From assembly GCF_040361195.1 (NCBI RefSeq), contig NZ_APNE01000019.1: a stretch of DNA of 64,000 nucleotides, one strand, 5' to 3'. This DNA comes from Salinisphaera hydrothermalis. GTDB lineage: Bacteria; Pseudomonadota; Gammaproteobacteria; Nevskiales; Salinisphaeraceae. Position numbers and translations under genes: made by a program. Every line of letters begins with the position of its first letter. The first letter of the stretch is position 1. This document shows, piece after piece, positions 16,091-26,949 of the stretch. A model generated the notes under the pieces. That model did not search any database, had not been told where the DNA came from, and saw nothing but the letters and a program-made list of their open reading frames with translations.

Positions 16091-16570
16091 ATGGCTGCAA
16101 ACAAATTGCCGGAGTCCGTGAAGGCTTACATCGTCGAAGCTCTGGCGTGTTTCGATACCCCGTCAACCGTCGCCGATGCGGTCAACCGAGAATTCGAGGT
16201 CAGCGTGTCTCGGCAGCAGGTGGAACGCTACGACCCAACGAAGCGAGCGGGCCAGAACCTGTCGAAGAAGTATCGCGCGATCTTCGAGGCCACGCGCCAG
16301 GGCTTCATCTCGGACACGACGAACATCGGCTGGGCGCATCGTGCGACCCGGCTACGGATGATCCAGCGCGTGGGCGAGAAAGCCGAGCGGATGGGCAATC
16401 TATCGCTCGCGCTCCAGGCGGCCGAGCAGGCGGCGAAAGAAGAGGGGCAGATATTCACCAACAAGCGGGAACTGTCCGGCCCCAACGGCTCGGCAATCCC
16501 CACCGAGGCAGAGGTGCGTGTTCGCTACATTCGTCCCGACGAGCCCGGAGACGCCCAGCACAATGAGTGA
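16091..16570 (+). CDS. DUF2280 protein, small-terminase-like (copy 2)
   Basis: A 159-residue paralogue of the preceding gene. The ATG at 16091 follows GGAG by five bases. It keeps the same blocks: VKAYIVEALACFDTPSTV, YDPTKRAGQNLSKKYRA, GEKAERMGNLSLALQ and FTNKRELSGPNG. It is closer than copy 1 to the family consensus I recall (SRQQVERYDPTKRAG), so copy 1 may be the diverged one. Two small-terminase-like genes in tandem could give hetero-oligomers or two packaging specificities; this is inference. Its last codons overlap the next start. Confidence 0.72.
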   Translation: MAANKLPESVKAYIVEALACFDTPSTVADAVNREFEVSVSRQQVERYDPTKRAGQNLSKKYRAIFEATRQGFISDTTNIGWAHRATRLRMIQRVGEKAERMGNLSLALQAAEQAAKEEGQIFTNKRELSGPNGSAIPTEAEVRVRYIRPDEPGDAQHNE

Positions 16571-17006
16571 CAAGACACGTGCACTACTCGACCGTGTTTC
16601 TCCTGAGGAATGGCGACGGGCGCGGACGATCGAGGCCGAAGACCGCCACCGGCATCCGCGGGCAACCGGGATGAGCACCGCAGCGCTGGAGAAGATCCAG
16701 GTCGAGTGTCCCAATTTTCATGCACTCGCGATGTCTCACGAAGGCGTCGACATCGCGCTCCGCCATCAGGAACACCTACGCGCCGAGGCCGAAATGGCCT
16801 TTCTGCCGACGCGCGTAGACCTCTCGTGCGTGCCCGGGCATGAGATCCAGCAAGTCCATCGTCTCATCGGTTATGTGGCAGGCTTGAATCTACCGCATCA
16901 GGTGGCCGTCGATCACTTCACCCAGCTTGTGGAGCGCGACTGTCCGACCCTCGCGCACGCAATCGCAGCACAGATAAACGACGGCCCCCACCCTGTAGCA
17001 CACTGA
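16563..17006 (+). CDS. hypothetical protein, end of element late operon
   Basis: A 147-residue protein whose ATG overlaps the previous stop (ATGAGTGA), indicating translational coupling to the terminase-like genes. The sequence is mixed charged with several His and Cys residues (EDRHRHPRATG, VECPNFHALAMSHEGVDIALRHQEHLRAEAEMAFL). This might allow metal binding, but I recognise no defined motif. The position suggests a role in packaging or late functions. Function unknown. Confidence 0.6.
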   Translation: MSDKTRALLDRVSPEEWRRARTIEAEDRHRHPRATGMSTAALEKIQVECPNFHALAMSHEGVDIALRHQEHLRAEAEMAFLPTRVDLSCVPGHEIQQVHRLIGYVAGLNLPHQVAVDHFTQLVERDCPTLAHAIAAQINDGPHPVAH

Positions 17007-17016
17007 GCCCTTCCTC

Positions 17017-17173
17017 ACGCCGCGCAAGCGGCGTATTCTCGGTTCCGCCATAGAACGACGACGGCGACGGCTGGGCCGAGCATGGTGGCGAGGACAACGC
17101 AGCGCTGAGCAGGAGTCACGGCACGCGCTTCTCAGACCCTCGCCCGCCCACCAACAGGGTGCCGGCGGGCGAG
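17017..17173. terminator. hairpins between convergent operons
   Basis: Two hairpins fill this gap. One is short (ACGCCGC / GCGGCGT, 17017-17034) just after the rightward operon. The second is strong, with a ten-base perfect outer stem CTCGCCCGCC (17139-17148) / GGCGGGCGAG (17164-17173) and an inner CACC/GGTG. Neither has a proper T run, so intrinsic termination is uncertain, but their place between convergent genes fits a terminator region. Confidence 0.4.
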
Positions 17174-17198
17174 AGCGCTTCTACTGTAGGGATCTGGA

Positions 17199-17639
17199 TT
17201 ACGAGTAGACCTGCTTAATCGCCGCCGCCGAGTTCGCTTTCTGATCCGGGTTATTTCCCAAGAACTTAGCATCACGACCGATCGAGTGTGCGCAAGACAC
17301 CAGGTCGGCGAGCATCGCGTTCAACCATCCAACGTTCGCGACATCTTCCTTGCCAACTTCGCCGGTAGCACCGGCCTGCTCGAGAATTCGTCCCAACGAG
17401 GCGAGACTATCGATGGTGTCGTCAACTACGTTCTCGGCCTGCTGGGCAATCGCAGCGAGTCTTTCGTTCGACGCAAACGCCAGCGCGTCGCTGGCCATAT
17501 GGAGATCGACATCGCACCCGCCACAGGCGAGATTTCCGAGCAAACCGGACAGCCCGGGATCGCCCAGATACGGATTCCCTTGCGATGCGGATTGACCCGC
17601 CGCCGTTTCGCGCTTCGTGGTAATTTCATTCTTACCCAT
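17199..17639 (-). CDS. hypothetical element protein (146 aa)
   Basis: A 146-residue acidic helical protein starting at an ATG preceded by an excellent AGGAGG site seven bases upstream. The N-terminal 25 residues are polar and probably flexible. A Gly/Cys segment (LLGNLACGGCDVDLHM) is followed by helices (ERLAAIAQQAENVVDDTID, LNAMLADLVSCAHSIGRD). It is transcribed toward the late operon, in the same direction as the 81-residue gene and integrase upstream. No family recognised. Satellites and prophages often carry helper-interference or defence genes in this position, so it is a candidate cargo gene. Confidence 0.65.
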   Translation of the reverse strand: MGKNEITTKRETAAGQSASQGNPYLGDPGLSGLLGNLACGGCDVDLHMASDALAFASNERLAAIAQQAENVVDDTIDSLASLGRILEQAGATGEVGKEDVANVGWLNAMLADLVSCAHSIGRDAKFLGNNPDQKANSAAAIKQVYS

Positions 17640-17741
17640 GATTGCCTCCTATTCAGGCAGTAGTGGTTAGGCGAGCGAGGTGCGGCAACACCTCGTTTCG
17701 CCGCATATCCGGCATGGCCCGGCCGGATGCGGGATTCGATA

Positions 17742-17987
17742 TCAGTCTTGTTCGTGCGAGTAGAGTTCGCGCGATAGACGAGCTGCCACGGCCGATGCTT
17801 CGGCCAGCAGCCGCTCCGCCGCCAAGGCGACCGCAGCGTCTTCGCTTTCACCCCACCACGCGGGAAGCGTATGCGTGCTACGGGCCATGCAAAGCTTTGT
17901 CTGCAGGCTCGACAAATGCTCCGCGCACGAGATCAACTCATCGAGATGCCTCGCCTGACGCGTCGGTGAGCTGGTTCCGTTACACAT
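17742..17987 (-). CDS. hypothetical element protein (81 aa)
   Basis: An 81-residue protein, MCNGTSSPTRQARHLDEL onward. I chose ATG 17985-17987 because GAGAGGGGA lies just upstream; a TTG six bases earlier is less likely. Almost entirely helical, with two amphipathic segments (LDELISCAEHLSSLQTKL and AVALAAERLLAEASAVAARL). It begins 25 bases after the integrase stop, so it is probably read from the integrase transcript. No family recognised. Confidence 0.6.
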   Translation of the reverse strand: MCNGTSSPTRQARHLDELISCAEHLSSLQTKLCMARSTHTLPAWWGESEDAAVALAAERLLAEASAVAARLSRELYSHEQD

Positions 17988-18012
17988 CGACAATCCCCTC
18001 TCGCGGTTTCAG

Positions 18013-19233
18013 CTAAGAAGCCGACGAGCCGCGTATCGGCACCACATCGGCGCCTCGTTTCAAACTATCCAGATAGTCGGCCCACGCCTGCATCATCTTG
18101 CGTCGTTCGACCAGATATTCAGCGTAGTTGTACGCCGCACGCACACTGTCGCGCTCTGCATGGGCAAGCTGACGCTCGATAGCATCGCGGTTCCAGCCCT
18201 GCTCGTTGAGCAGCGTGCTTGCCATGCTTCGGAAGCCATGGCCGGTCATTTCCTGGCTCGAATACCCCATGCGGCGCAACGCGGCATTCACGGTGTTTTC
18301 GCTCATGGGGCGCGATGCCGACCGAACGCCCGGGAACAGGTAACGGCCTCGCTGGGTGAGCGGCTGCAGCTCCTGCAGTACCGTGAGAGCCTGAGCGGCC
18401 AGAGGCACGATATGCGGCTGCCGGCTCTTCATGCGCTCGGCGGGAATGCGCCATTCCGCGCCGTCGAGATCAAAATCAGGCCATTGAGCGTGGCGAAGCT
18501 CGCCGGGCCGCACGAACAGCATCGGCGCAAGCTGGAGAGCACATCGAGTTATGAACGAGCCTTCGTAGCCGTCGATCGCGCGCAGTAGCGCGCCGACGGC
18601 GGCAGGGTCTTTTACGCTGGCAAAGCTCTTCGGTATTGACGGCGGCAGCGCGCCCCGAAGATCCGCCGAGGGGTCGCGATCCGCCCGGCCAGTGGCGATC
18701 GCGTACCGGAAAACCTGGCCGCAGTTCTGTTTCGCCCGGTGTGCGGTTTCGATCGCGCCGCGCTGTTCGATTCGGCGCAGTGCGCGCAGCACTTCCGGGG
18801 CGCGGATATCGCCGATTCGCCGGTCGCCAATCCAAGGAAAGATGTCGCGCTCGAGCCGACGAATAATCTTTGTTGAATGATTCGAAGCCCAACCGTGCTC
18901 CTGGCGCGCAAACCACTCGCGCGCTACGGCCTCGAAGCTGTCCGAGCCGTCAGGGGCGGATTTCTGCGCTCTTCGTTCCTCGGCCGGATCCTGTCCCCGG
19001 ACGAGCAAATCGCGCGCCTCATTTCGCGACTGGCGCGCTGCAGCGAGCGTTACCTCTGGAAACACACCAAGCGCCAGGGTTTTGCGGCGCCCCTGAAAGC
19101 GATAGTCGTACCGCCAGTATTTGGCGCCATCCGGCCGGACGAGCAGATACATCCCGCCGCCATCCGTCAGCTTGTACTGCTTATCGGCTGGCTTCGCGTT
19201 CTTGACCTGTGTCGGAACTAGGCGTTGCTTCAT
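18013..19233 (-). CDS. int: P4-type tyrosine integrase
   Basis: A 406-residue site-specific recombinase that integrates and excises the element. The N-terminal domain (about 1-95) is the DUF4102 arm-binding type (LTDGGGMYLLVRPDGAKYWRYDYR interrupted pattern, LALGVFPEVTLAAAR). A SAM-like core-binding domain follows (about 105-200). The catalytic domain has Arg in FVRPGELRHAQW near 255, His-x-x-Arg in TGHGFRSMAS near 335, a second histidine in LAHAERD and the nucleophile in AAYNYAEY near 375. It begins about 160 bases from tRNA-Ala and points away from it, the usual layout when a tRNA 3' end is the attachment site. Confidence 0.96.
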   Translation of the reverse strand: MKQRLVPTQVKNAKPADKQYKLTDGGGMYLLVRPDGAKYWRYDYRFQGRRKTLALGVFPEVTLAAARQSRNEARDLLVRGQDPAEERRAQKSAPDGSDSFEAVAREWFARQEHGWASNHSTKIIRRLERDIFPWIGDRRIGDIRAPEVLRALRRIEQRGAIETAHRAKQNCGQVFRYAIATGRADRDPSADLRGALPPSIPKSFASVKDPAAVGALLRAIDGYEGSFITRCALQLAPMLFVRPGELRHAQWPDFDLDGAEWRIPAERMKSRQPHIVPLAAQALTVLQELQPLTQRGRYLFPGVRSASRPMSENTVNAALRRMGYSSQEMTGHGFRSMASTLLNEQGWNRDAIERQLAHAERDSVRAAYNYAEYLVERRKMMQAWADYLDSLKRGADVVPIRGSSAS

Positions 19234-19259
19234 GGCGGTATCTCATCGGCCGATGAATC

Positions 19260-19298
19260 CCTGTACCGCCTTATATGCCGTCAATGCGTCGGTACAGG
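19260..19298. promoter_or_regulatory. inverted repeat upstream of integrase
   Basis: Nine-base perfect arms CCTGTACCG (19260-19268) and CGGTACAGG (19290-19298), 21 bases apart, in the 160-base gap between the integrase start and tRNA-Ala. They could be an integrase arm-binding site, an AlpA/excisionase site or an operator. Confidence 0.4.
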
Positions 19299-19334
19299 AT
19301 GAAACAGGGCTTACCCCGATGAGACGCAGTACAC

Positions 19335-19372
19335 AAAAAAAATCCCGCCACCACAAGGCTGTGGGGCGGGAT
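19335..19372 (-). terminator. terminator after tRNA-Ala
   Basis: Stem ATCCCGCC (19342-19349) / GGCGGGAT (19365-19372), extended by an inner CCACA/TGTGG, with eight consecutive T on the minus strand. It lies 23 bases beyond the tRNA 3' end and so inside the mobile element. This means the element supplies a new terminator to the tRNA it rebuilt. Confidence 0.88.
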
Positions 19373-19394
19373 GATACTGCCTGATGCAGTTATA

Positions 19395-19470
<76 letters not shown>

Positions 19471-19515
19471 GTCAAACTGTGTCGCTATCGAGTCGCCCCG
19501 ATCAACGAGCGGCGT

Positions 19516-19543
19516 ATGATAGCAGGCTTATGGCCGTTGCCAA
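19516..19543 (-). promoter_or_regulatory. probable promoter of tRNA-Ala
   Basis: On the minus strand, TTGGCA (19543-19538) and TATCAT (19521-19516) are separated by 16 bases, a good sigma-70 arrangement. The -10 lies 46 bases upstream of the mature tRNA, leaving room for a processed leader. The rest of the gap to 19803 shows no gene. Confidence 0.55.
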
Positions 19544-19803
19544 CCCCCATCGCATAACTCATTGCGACAAAGAGCCGGCCGGCGCCACGCTCGCGGCACA
19601 CGCCTGGCGCTTATGCTGCAACGCAGCGGGTAAAACGCAGCCCATGGCAGGCGCGATTGCAACGGCTCGACGCGAACACGGGACGCGTCCTCGTGCACGC
19701 TTGCGTTGCGCCGGCCATGAATCCGGCGGGGCGCAACGCCAGACTATGAGTGCGCAATCAAATGCTGCACATCGAGCGGCCGCTCATTGAGCCACGCGTC
19801 GGC

Positions 19804-20544
19804 TCACGCCTGGCGTTTGGCCCCTTCCGGCACCTGGCCATCGAGTGCGTCGGTCAGAAAATCATAGGCATGGTCGACGCTGTCGGCCTGATAGAACAAG
19901 CGCAGATCGTCATCGGCAATCAGGCCGAGTTCACGAAACACGTCGAAGTCGATCAACCGGCGCCAGAAGTCGTGCCCATAAAGGACCACGGGAATACGCG
20001 GCTGCTTGCCGGTCTGGATCAGCGTCAACATCTCGAACAGTTCGTCCATGGTGCCGAAGCCGCCGGGAAAGATGATCAGCGCCTTGGCAATATTCATGAA
20101 CCAGAACTTCCGCATGAAGAAATAGTGGAAGTTGAAGTTCAGCCGTTCGTGAACCCAGGCGTTAGTGCCCTGCTCGTGCGGCAATTCGATGTTCAAACCC
20201 ATCGACAATTCCGGGTTCACGTCGGCCGCGCCGCGATTGGCCGCCTCCATGATGCCAGGCCCACCGCCGGTACAAATGTAGTAATGCTCACCCGAGGCAT
20301 GCTCGGCCATGGTCCAATCCATCATACGCCGGGCGAGTTCACGCGCTTCCGCATAGTAGTCGACGGTACCGTCGACCGGATCGTGATCGTGTGGGCGCAG
20401 CCGCGCCGAGCCCCAGAAGATCAAGCCATTGTGGACATCAAGCTCCATCAGCCGGGTGCGGGGCTCGATGTACTCGGACAGGATCCGGAGCGGACGTGCT
20501 TCCTCGCCGAGCATGAAATCCGGATCGGTATAGGCGTTCGACAT
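19804..20544 (-). CDS. LOG-family protein (TIGR00730-like nucleoside monophosphate hydrolase)
   Basis: A 246-residue Rossmann-fold protein of the LOG ('lysine decarboxylase'-like) family; members hydrolyse nucleoside 5'-monophosphates to base and ribose 5-phosphate. The diagnostic motif PGGFGTMDELFEMLT is near residue 160 and GGGPGIMEAANRGA near 95. Compared with short LOG proteins it has an N-terminal extension with IEPRTRLMELDVHNGLIFWGSAR. It is transcribed toward tRNA-Ala and divergent from clpB. The physiological substrate is not evident. Confidence 0.88.
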   Translation of the reverse strand: MSNAYTDPDFMLGEEARPLRILSEYIEPRTRLMELDVHNGLIFWGSARLRPHDHDPVDGTVDYYAEARELARRMMDWTMAEHASGEHYYICTGGGPGIMEAANRGAADVNPELSMGLNIELPHEQGTNAWVHERLNFNFHYFFMRKFWFMNIAKALIIFPGGFGTMDELFEMLTLIQTGKQPRIPVVLYGHDFWRRLIDFDVFRELGLIADDDLRLFYQADSVDHAYDFLTDALDGQVPEGAKRQA

Positions 20545-20741
20545 TCAGACCTCAGGTGATTTAGATCATGCCGGTTGGCGGCAAACGCGCGAGTATATCA
20601 GCGGTAGCGAGGTCTTCCGGCCAGGCCGGCATCTCCATCAAACGATGGTTGAATTGTTCAATGCAGGCCTTATTACACCGGTAAGCGATAGCCGTGCATC
20701 GCGCGGCACGATCAATCAGTTTTCATCAAGGGAAGCCGACC

Positions 20742-23333
<2,592 letters not shown>

Positions 23334-23356
23334 TCCGGCGGCCTGCCCCGCCCTGC

Positions 23357-23386
23357 AAGCCCGCGGCACACGCCGCGGGCTTTTTA
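23357..23386 (+). terminator. terminator of clpB
   Basis: Perfect nine-base stem GCCCGCGGC (23359-23367) / GCCGCGGGC (23372-23380), ACAC loop, then TTTTTATT. Confidence 0.93.
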
Positions 23387-23482
23387 TTGCAAGAAAACCG
23401 GCGCCGGACCGGTCACTTGATTATCGCGACACCGCCCCACAGGGTCTCGGCACTTGTTTCAATCGGAACTACAGGATTGACC

Positions 23483-24313
23483 ATGCATAACGTGACCGCC
23501 AATGGCGCAACGATCCCCGCGATCGGCTTCGGCACCTTCGAGCTCGAGCCGAAGGACGCCGAGGCGATGGTCGAACATGCACTCAAGGTCGGTTATCGCC
23601 ATATCGATACCGCCCAGGCCTACAAGAACGAAGACGCCGTCGGCCGCGGCATCAAGAACTCAGGCGTCGCCCGCGAAGACATCTTCCTGACCACCAAGGT
23701 CTGGACCGATCGCTTTACCGACGGCGAACTGCAGAAATCGGTAGCCGAGAGCCTGGAACGGCTCGACACCGATTATCTCGATCTGCTCCTACTGCACTGG
23801 CCGAACCCGGACGTCTCGCTCAAGGAAACACTGGCCGCACTCAACGAAGTGCAGGACCGGGGCCTGGTGCGCAATATCGGCATCAGCAACTTCACCAGCA
23901 CTCAGATCCACGAGGCGGCCGAACTCTCGGGCAAACCGCTGGCCACCAATCAGGTCGAGTACCATCCGTATCTCGACCAGAAGCCAGTGCTGGACGCCCT
24001 GTCCGAGCACGGTATCGCGCTGACCGCATACTGCCCGCTGGCCCGCGGGGAGGTCTTCAAGGACCCGACGCTGGAACGCATCGGCAAAAAGCACGGCAAG
24101 AACGCCGGCCAGGTGGCACTGCGCTGGCTGATCCAGCAGGACAACGTCATTGCCGTACCCCGTTCGTCCACCCCGGACCACGTCGCCTCGAACTTCGAAG
24201 TATTCGATTTCGAGCTGACGGAGGAAGAGATGAGCGAAATCAGCAAACTGCATTCCGAGGACGGGCGCATGATCAACCCGTCGTTCGCGCCTGCGTGGGA
24301 CAACGCGGCCTGA
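23483..24313 (+). CDS. aldo/keto reductase (2,5-diketo-gluconate reductase-like)
   Basis: A 276-residue NADPH-dependent carbonyl reductase. Catalytic residues are visible: Asp in YRHIDTAQAY, Tyr in that same motif, Lys in FLTTKVW and His in LLLLHWPNP. The cofactor region is near IAVPRSSTPDHVASN. Length and the short start (MHNVTANGATIPAIGFGTFEL) match the DkgB/YeaE subgroup. The ATG at 23483 is chosen since the frame before it has no protein character. It has terminators on both sides and is monocistronic. Likely detoxifies methylglyoxal or other aldehydes; the substrate is unknown. Confidence 0.92.
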   Translation: MHNVTANGATIPAIGFGTFELEPKDAEAMVEHALKVGYRHIDTAQAYKNEDAVGRGIKNSGVAREDIFLTTKVWTDRFTDGELQKSVAESLERLDTDYLDLLLLHWPNPDVSLKETLAALNEVQDRGLVRNIGISNFTSTQIHEAAELSGKPLATNQVEYHPYLDQKPVLDALSEHGIALTAYCPLARGEVFKDPTLERIGKKHGKNAGQVALRWLIQQDNVIAVPRSSTPDHVASNFEVFDFELTEEEMSEISKLHSEDGRMINPSFAPAWDNAA

Positions 24314-24343
24314 TCATCGCGGGCGATCGTCACCCGCAATCTG

Positions 24344-24374
24344 AAAAGCCGCGCTCATGGAGCGCGGCTTTTTT
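24344..24374 (+). terminator. bidirectional terminator after aldo/keto reductase
   Basis: Stem GCCGCGCTC (24348-24356) / GAGCGCGGC (24360-24368) with AAAA before and TTTTTT after. It can serve both the aldo/keto reductase and the convergent dehydrogenase gene. Confidence 0.92.
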
Positions 24375-24418
24375 ATGGCGGGTCGGTATCGCGCCACCGA
24401 CGCCGATGCCAGTTTTTC

Positions 24419-25477
24419 TCAGGCGACGATCCGGGATCGGGCCAGCGCGAGTGCCGTAGCGGCGGACGTCTGTCCGGTCCGGGCAGCCTCGGCAAAGATA
24501 TCGTCCAGCGTTGCTTCGATTCCTGCTACACGTGCAGCCACGCGCTGGCCGTCATAGCCGGCCGGATCGATTTCGTCGGCCACGTTGATTACGCCACCGG
24601 CATTGATCACGAAATCCGGCGCATAGACGATGCCCCGCTCGGCCAGGCGTGCCGCATCGGCATCGGTGGCAAGCTGATTGTTGGCCGCACCCGCGATCAC
24701 GCGTGCCCGAATCGTCGGAATACTCTGCTCGCTAAGCACGGCGCCAATGCCACACGGCGCCAGCACATCGACATCAGCGGCCAGAATATCGTCGTTGGCG
24801 ACAATCTCGGCGCCCGCCGCCCGTGCTCGCTCGATCGCGGTCTCGCTGATATCCGAGGCCAGCACTACGGCACCGCCCGCTCGCAGGCGTTCGACGACCC
24901 CCAGGCCGACGCTGCCGCAACCCTGTACAGCGACCTTGAGCCCGTTAAAATCGTCGCTCATCCCGGCAGCCCGCAATGCAGACCGCATGCCGTTGATCAC
25001 GCCTTGCGCGGTATGCGGCGATGGATCGCCCGAGCCGCCGTCGGCGAGGCTGCGACCCACGGCGAAACGCGTCACGTCGTTGAGCCGAGCGATATCCGAT
25101 TCACTCATGCCCATGTCTTCGGTGGCGATATAACGCCCGCCGACGTGTTCAACGAAGCCCGCCAGCGCGTGCATACCCGCGACGCGATCAGCGGGAAACG
25201 GCCCCATCACCACGGCCTTGGCACCGCCACAGGCGAGTCCGGCGCAGGCGGCCTTGTAGCTCATCGCCTCCGACAGGCGCAGCACGTCGGTCAAGGCCTC
25301 GGCCTCATCGCGGTAATGGCGGATGCGTACGCCACCAACGCCCGGCCCGCGTGCGGTGGAATGAATCGCGATAATCGCGCGCAGCCCGGTGGCCGGGTCG
25401 TGAAAGAAACAGACCTGTTCGTGGCCGTCTGCGACCATCGATGAAAAAACCGTCACCCGCGGCTCTCCATATTTCAT
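24419..25477 (-). CDS. leucine/phenylalanine-type amino-acid dehydrogenase
   Basis: A 352-residue enzyme of the Glu/Leu/Phe/Val dehydrogenase family, oxidatively deaminating a branched-chain or aromatic amino acid to the keto acid with NAD+. Motifs: substrate loop STARGPGVGGVRIRHY near 42, catalytic Lys in MSYKAACAGLACGGAK near 80, second site TEDMGMSESD near 122 and dinucleotide motif VAVQGCGSVGLGV near 190. The size fits leucine dehydrogenase, not glutamate dehydrogenase. The ATG at 25475-25477 is preferred over a TTG two codons earlier. Exact amino-acid preference is not readable. Confidence 0.88.
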   Translation of the reverse strand: MKYGEPRVTVFSSMVADGHEQVCFFHDPATGLRAIIAIHSTARGPGVGGVRIRHYRDEAEALTDVLRLSEAMSYKAACAGLACGGAKAVVMGPFPADRVAGMHALAGFVEHVGGRYIATEDMGMSESDIARLNDVTRFAVGRSLADGGSGDPSPHTAQGVINGMRSALRAAGMSDDFNGLKVAVQGCGSVGLGVVERLRAGGAVVLASDISETAIERARAAGAEIVANDDILAADVDVLAPCGIGAVLSEQSIPTIRARVIAGAANNQLATDADAARLAERGIVYAPDFVINAGGVINVADEIDPAGYDGQRVAARVAGIEATLDDIFAEAARTGQTSAATALALARSRIVA

Positions 25478-25617
25478 AAACAATCGAGTCTGACGCCCGC
25501 AGCCGTGGCTGTCGATTGCCGGCTTGCAGCAACTGACGGCGATCGCGATACTCGGCCTGTTATTGATGCGATGCGCGCGACCCGGCTCGGTGGCTGCGGT
25601 CGTTGAGGGGCCTGGTC

Positions 25618-26205
25618 ATGCAACGATTCCGCATTCTGCTTTGCATTGGCGCGCTGAGTTTCGCCGGCATGGCGTGGGCGCAGACTGATAACGGCCAAGC
25701 GACGGCCGATGGCGCCTCGACTGCCCAGGCCAGCAACGCCGCGGCCAGCACAGCCGGAGACGCCAGTGAGAGCGCGGCTTCCGGCACCGCGCCCGGCAAT
25801 ACGTCATCCGCCCCGTCATCCAAATCGGCTACCGCGAGTTCGCAGGCGGTGGATGTCGAGCTCAACAAACTGACGTCGGTACCCAATGCATGCCGGGCTT
25901 ATCTGGTGACGCAGAATCTGACCGACCGCGCGTTCGATTCGTTCAAGCTGGACGTGGTGATGTTCGATAACAACGGCATCGTGGCCAAGCGTCTCGCCGT
26001 TCAACTGGGGCCAATGCCCGCCGGCAAAACCAGCCTCAAGGTGTTCGATATTCCGGGGCTCGCCTGTAAGCAGATCGGCCAGTTGCTGCTCAATGACGTT
26101 TTACAGTGCACCGTTAATACCGGCAATGGCCCGCCCAAAGAACGCCACGACTGTCTATCCCTGATTTCCGTATCGCAGCGCGGCCGCGTGCCATTCATCG
26201 AGTAG
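25618..26205 (+). CDS. periplasmic hypothetical protein upstream of exbB
   Basis: A 195-residue secreted protein. The signal peptide is clear (MQRFRILLCIGALSFAGMAWAQ). A 55-residue Ala/Ser/Thr/Gly-rich linker follows, then a folded domain (about 80-195) with three or four Cys (NACRAYLVTQNL, IPGLACKQIGQLL, LQCTVNTG, HDCLSLI) that may form disulphides. It includes AFDSFKLDVVMFDNNGI and PAGKTSLKVF. It starts after a GAGGGG site and ends 36 bases before exbB. I recall similar proteins next to exbB/exbD in other proteobacteria, so a Ton-linked role is plausible but unproven. Confidence 0.75.
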   Translation: MQRFRILLCIGALSFAGMAWAQTDNGQATADGASTAQASNAAASTAGDASESAASGTAPGNTSSAPSSKSATASSQAVDVELNKLTSVPNACRAYLVTQNLTDRAFDSFKLDVVMFDNNGIVAKRLAVQLGPMPAGKTSLKVFDIPGLACKQIGQLLLNDVLQCTVNTGNGPPKERHDCLSLISVSQRGRVPFIE

Positions 26206-26241
26206 CGCCGGGGGCACCGTCGGGCGCCATGGAGTAGACAA

Positions 26242-26949
26242 GTGCTGCAAAATCTCGTCGAACTGCTCAAGCACCTCAACGACAAACTGCTGGTCGGGGG
26301 CCCGGTCGTGATTCTCCTGGGGCTGATGTCGATCGTGGCGATCACGATCATCGTCGCCAAGCTGATGCAGTTCCGCGCGGCCGGGATCAGCGACTTCCGC
26401 GCGGCGCGCGAAGCCCTCTCGCTCTACCGAACCGGCAATGCGCCATCGGCGCTGGCCGCGACGCGACGCTCACGCAGTCCGGTGGCCCGAGTCGCCCGAC
26501 GCACGCTGGAACTCAAGGAACGTCAGAATCTGTCCGAGCCGCGGATGCGCGAGGAGATCATGCAATACGGGGCGGATATTCTCGAGCAGCTCCGTTCGCA
26601 TCTACGCACGCTCGAAGTCATCGCATCGCTCGCGCCGCTGCTCGGTCTGTTTGGCACCGTGCTCGGCATGATCGAGGCATTCCAGGCGCTCCAGGCGGCG
26701 GGTAACCAGGTCAATCCGGCATTGCTCTCCGGGGGCATCTGGCAGGCGCTACTGACCACCGCCGTCGGGCTGGGGGTGGCCATGCCCGTGATGGTCGCGC
26801 TCAGCTGGTTCGAGCGTCTTGTCGATCGCCAAGCCCAGGAGATGGACAGCATCGTGACGCGTATTTTCATACTCGATCCGTCGCAGGCCGATACCGAAGC
26901 GGAACTCGATACCGATGACACCTTCGTCTACCGCCGCCCTGTCATTTAG
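26242..26949 (+). CDS. exbB: ExbB-type proton channel subunit
   Basis: A 235-residue inner-membrane MotA/TolQ/ExbB-family protein that with ExbD forms the proton-driven motor energising TonB. Transmembrane segments are near residues 18-40 (GPVVILLGLMSIVAITIIVAKL broken over the helix), 130-155 (IASLAPLLGLFGTVLGMIEAF) and 170-195 (GGIWQALLTTAVGLGVAM). GTG start with GGAG upstream. It overlaps the first exbD by 35 bases. ExbB fits better than TolQ because two exbD-like genes and tonB follow and no tol-pal genes are present. Confidence 0.9.
   Translation: MLQNLVELLKHLNDKLLVGGPVVILLGLMSIVAITIIVAKLMQFRAAGISDFRAAREALSLYRTGNAPSALAATRRSRSPVARVARRTLELKERQNLSEPRMREEIMQYGADILEQLRSHLRTLEVIASLAPLLGLFGTVLGMIEAFQALQAAGNQVNPALLSGGIWQALLTTAVGLGVAMPVMVALSWFERLVDRQAQEMDSIVTRIFILDPSQADTEAELDTDDTFVYRRPVI

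Noticed and set aside
20545..20741. Heat-shock (sigma-32) promoter for clpB
   Set aside because: Expected on biological grounds, but I could not find a convincing CTTGAA / CCCCAT pair at proper spacing.
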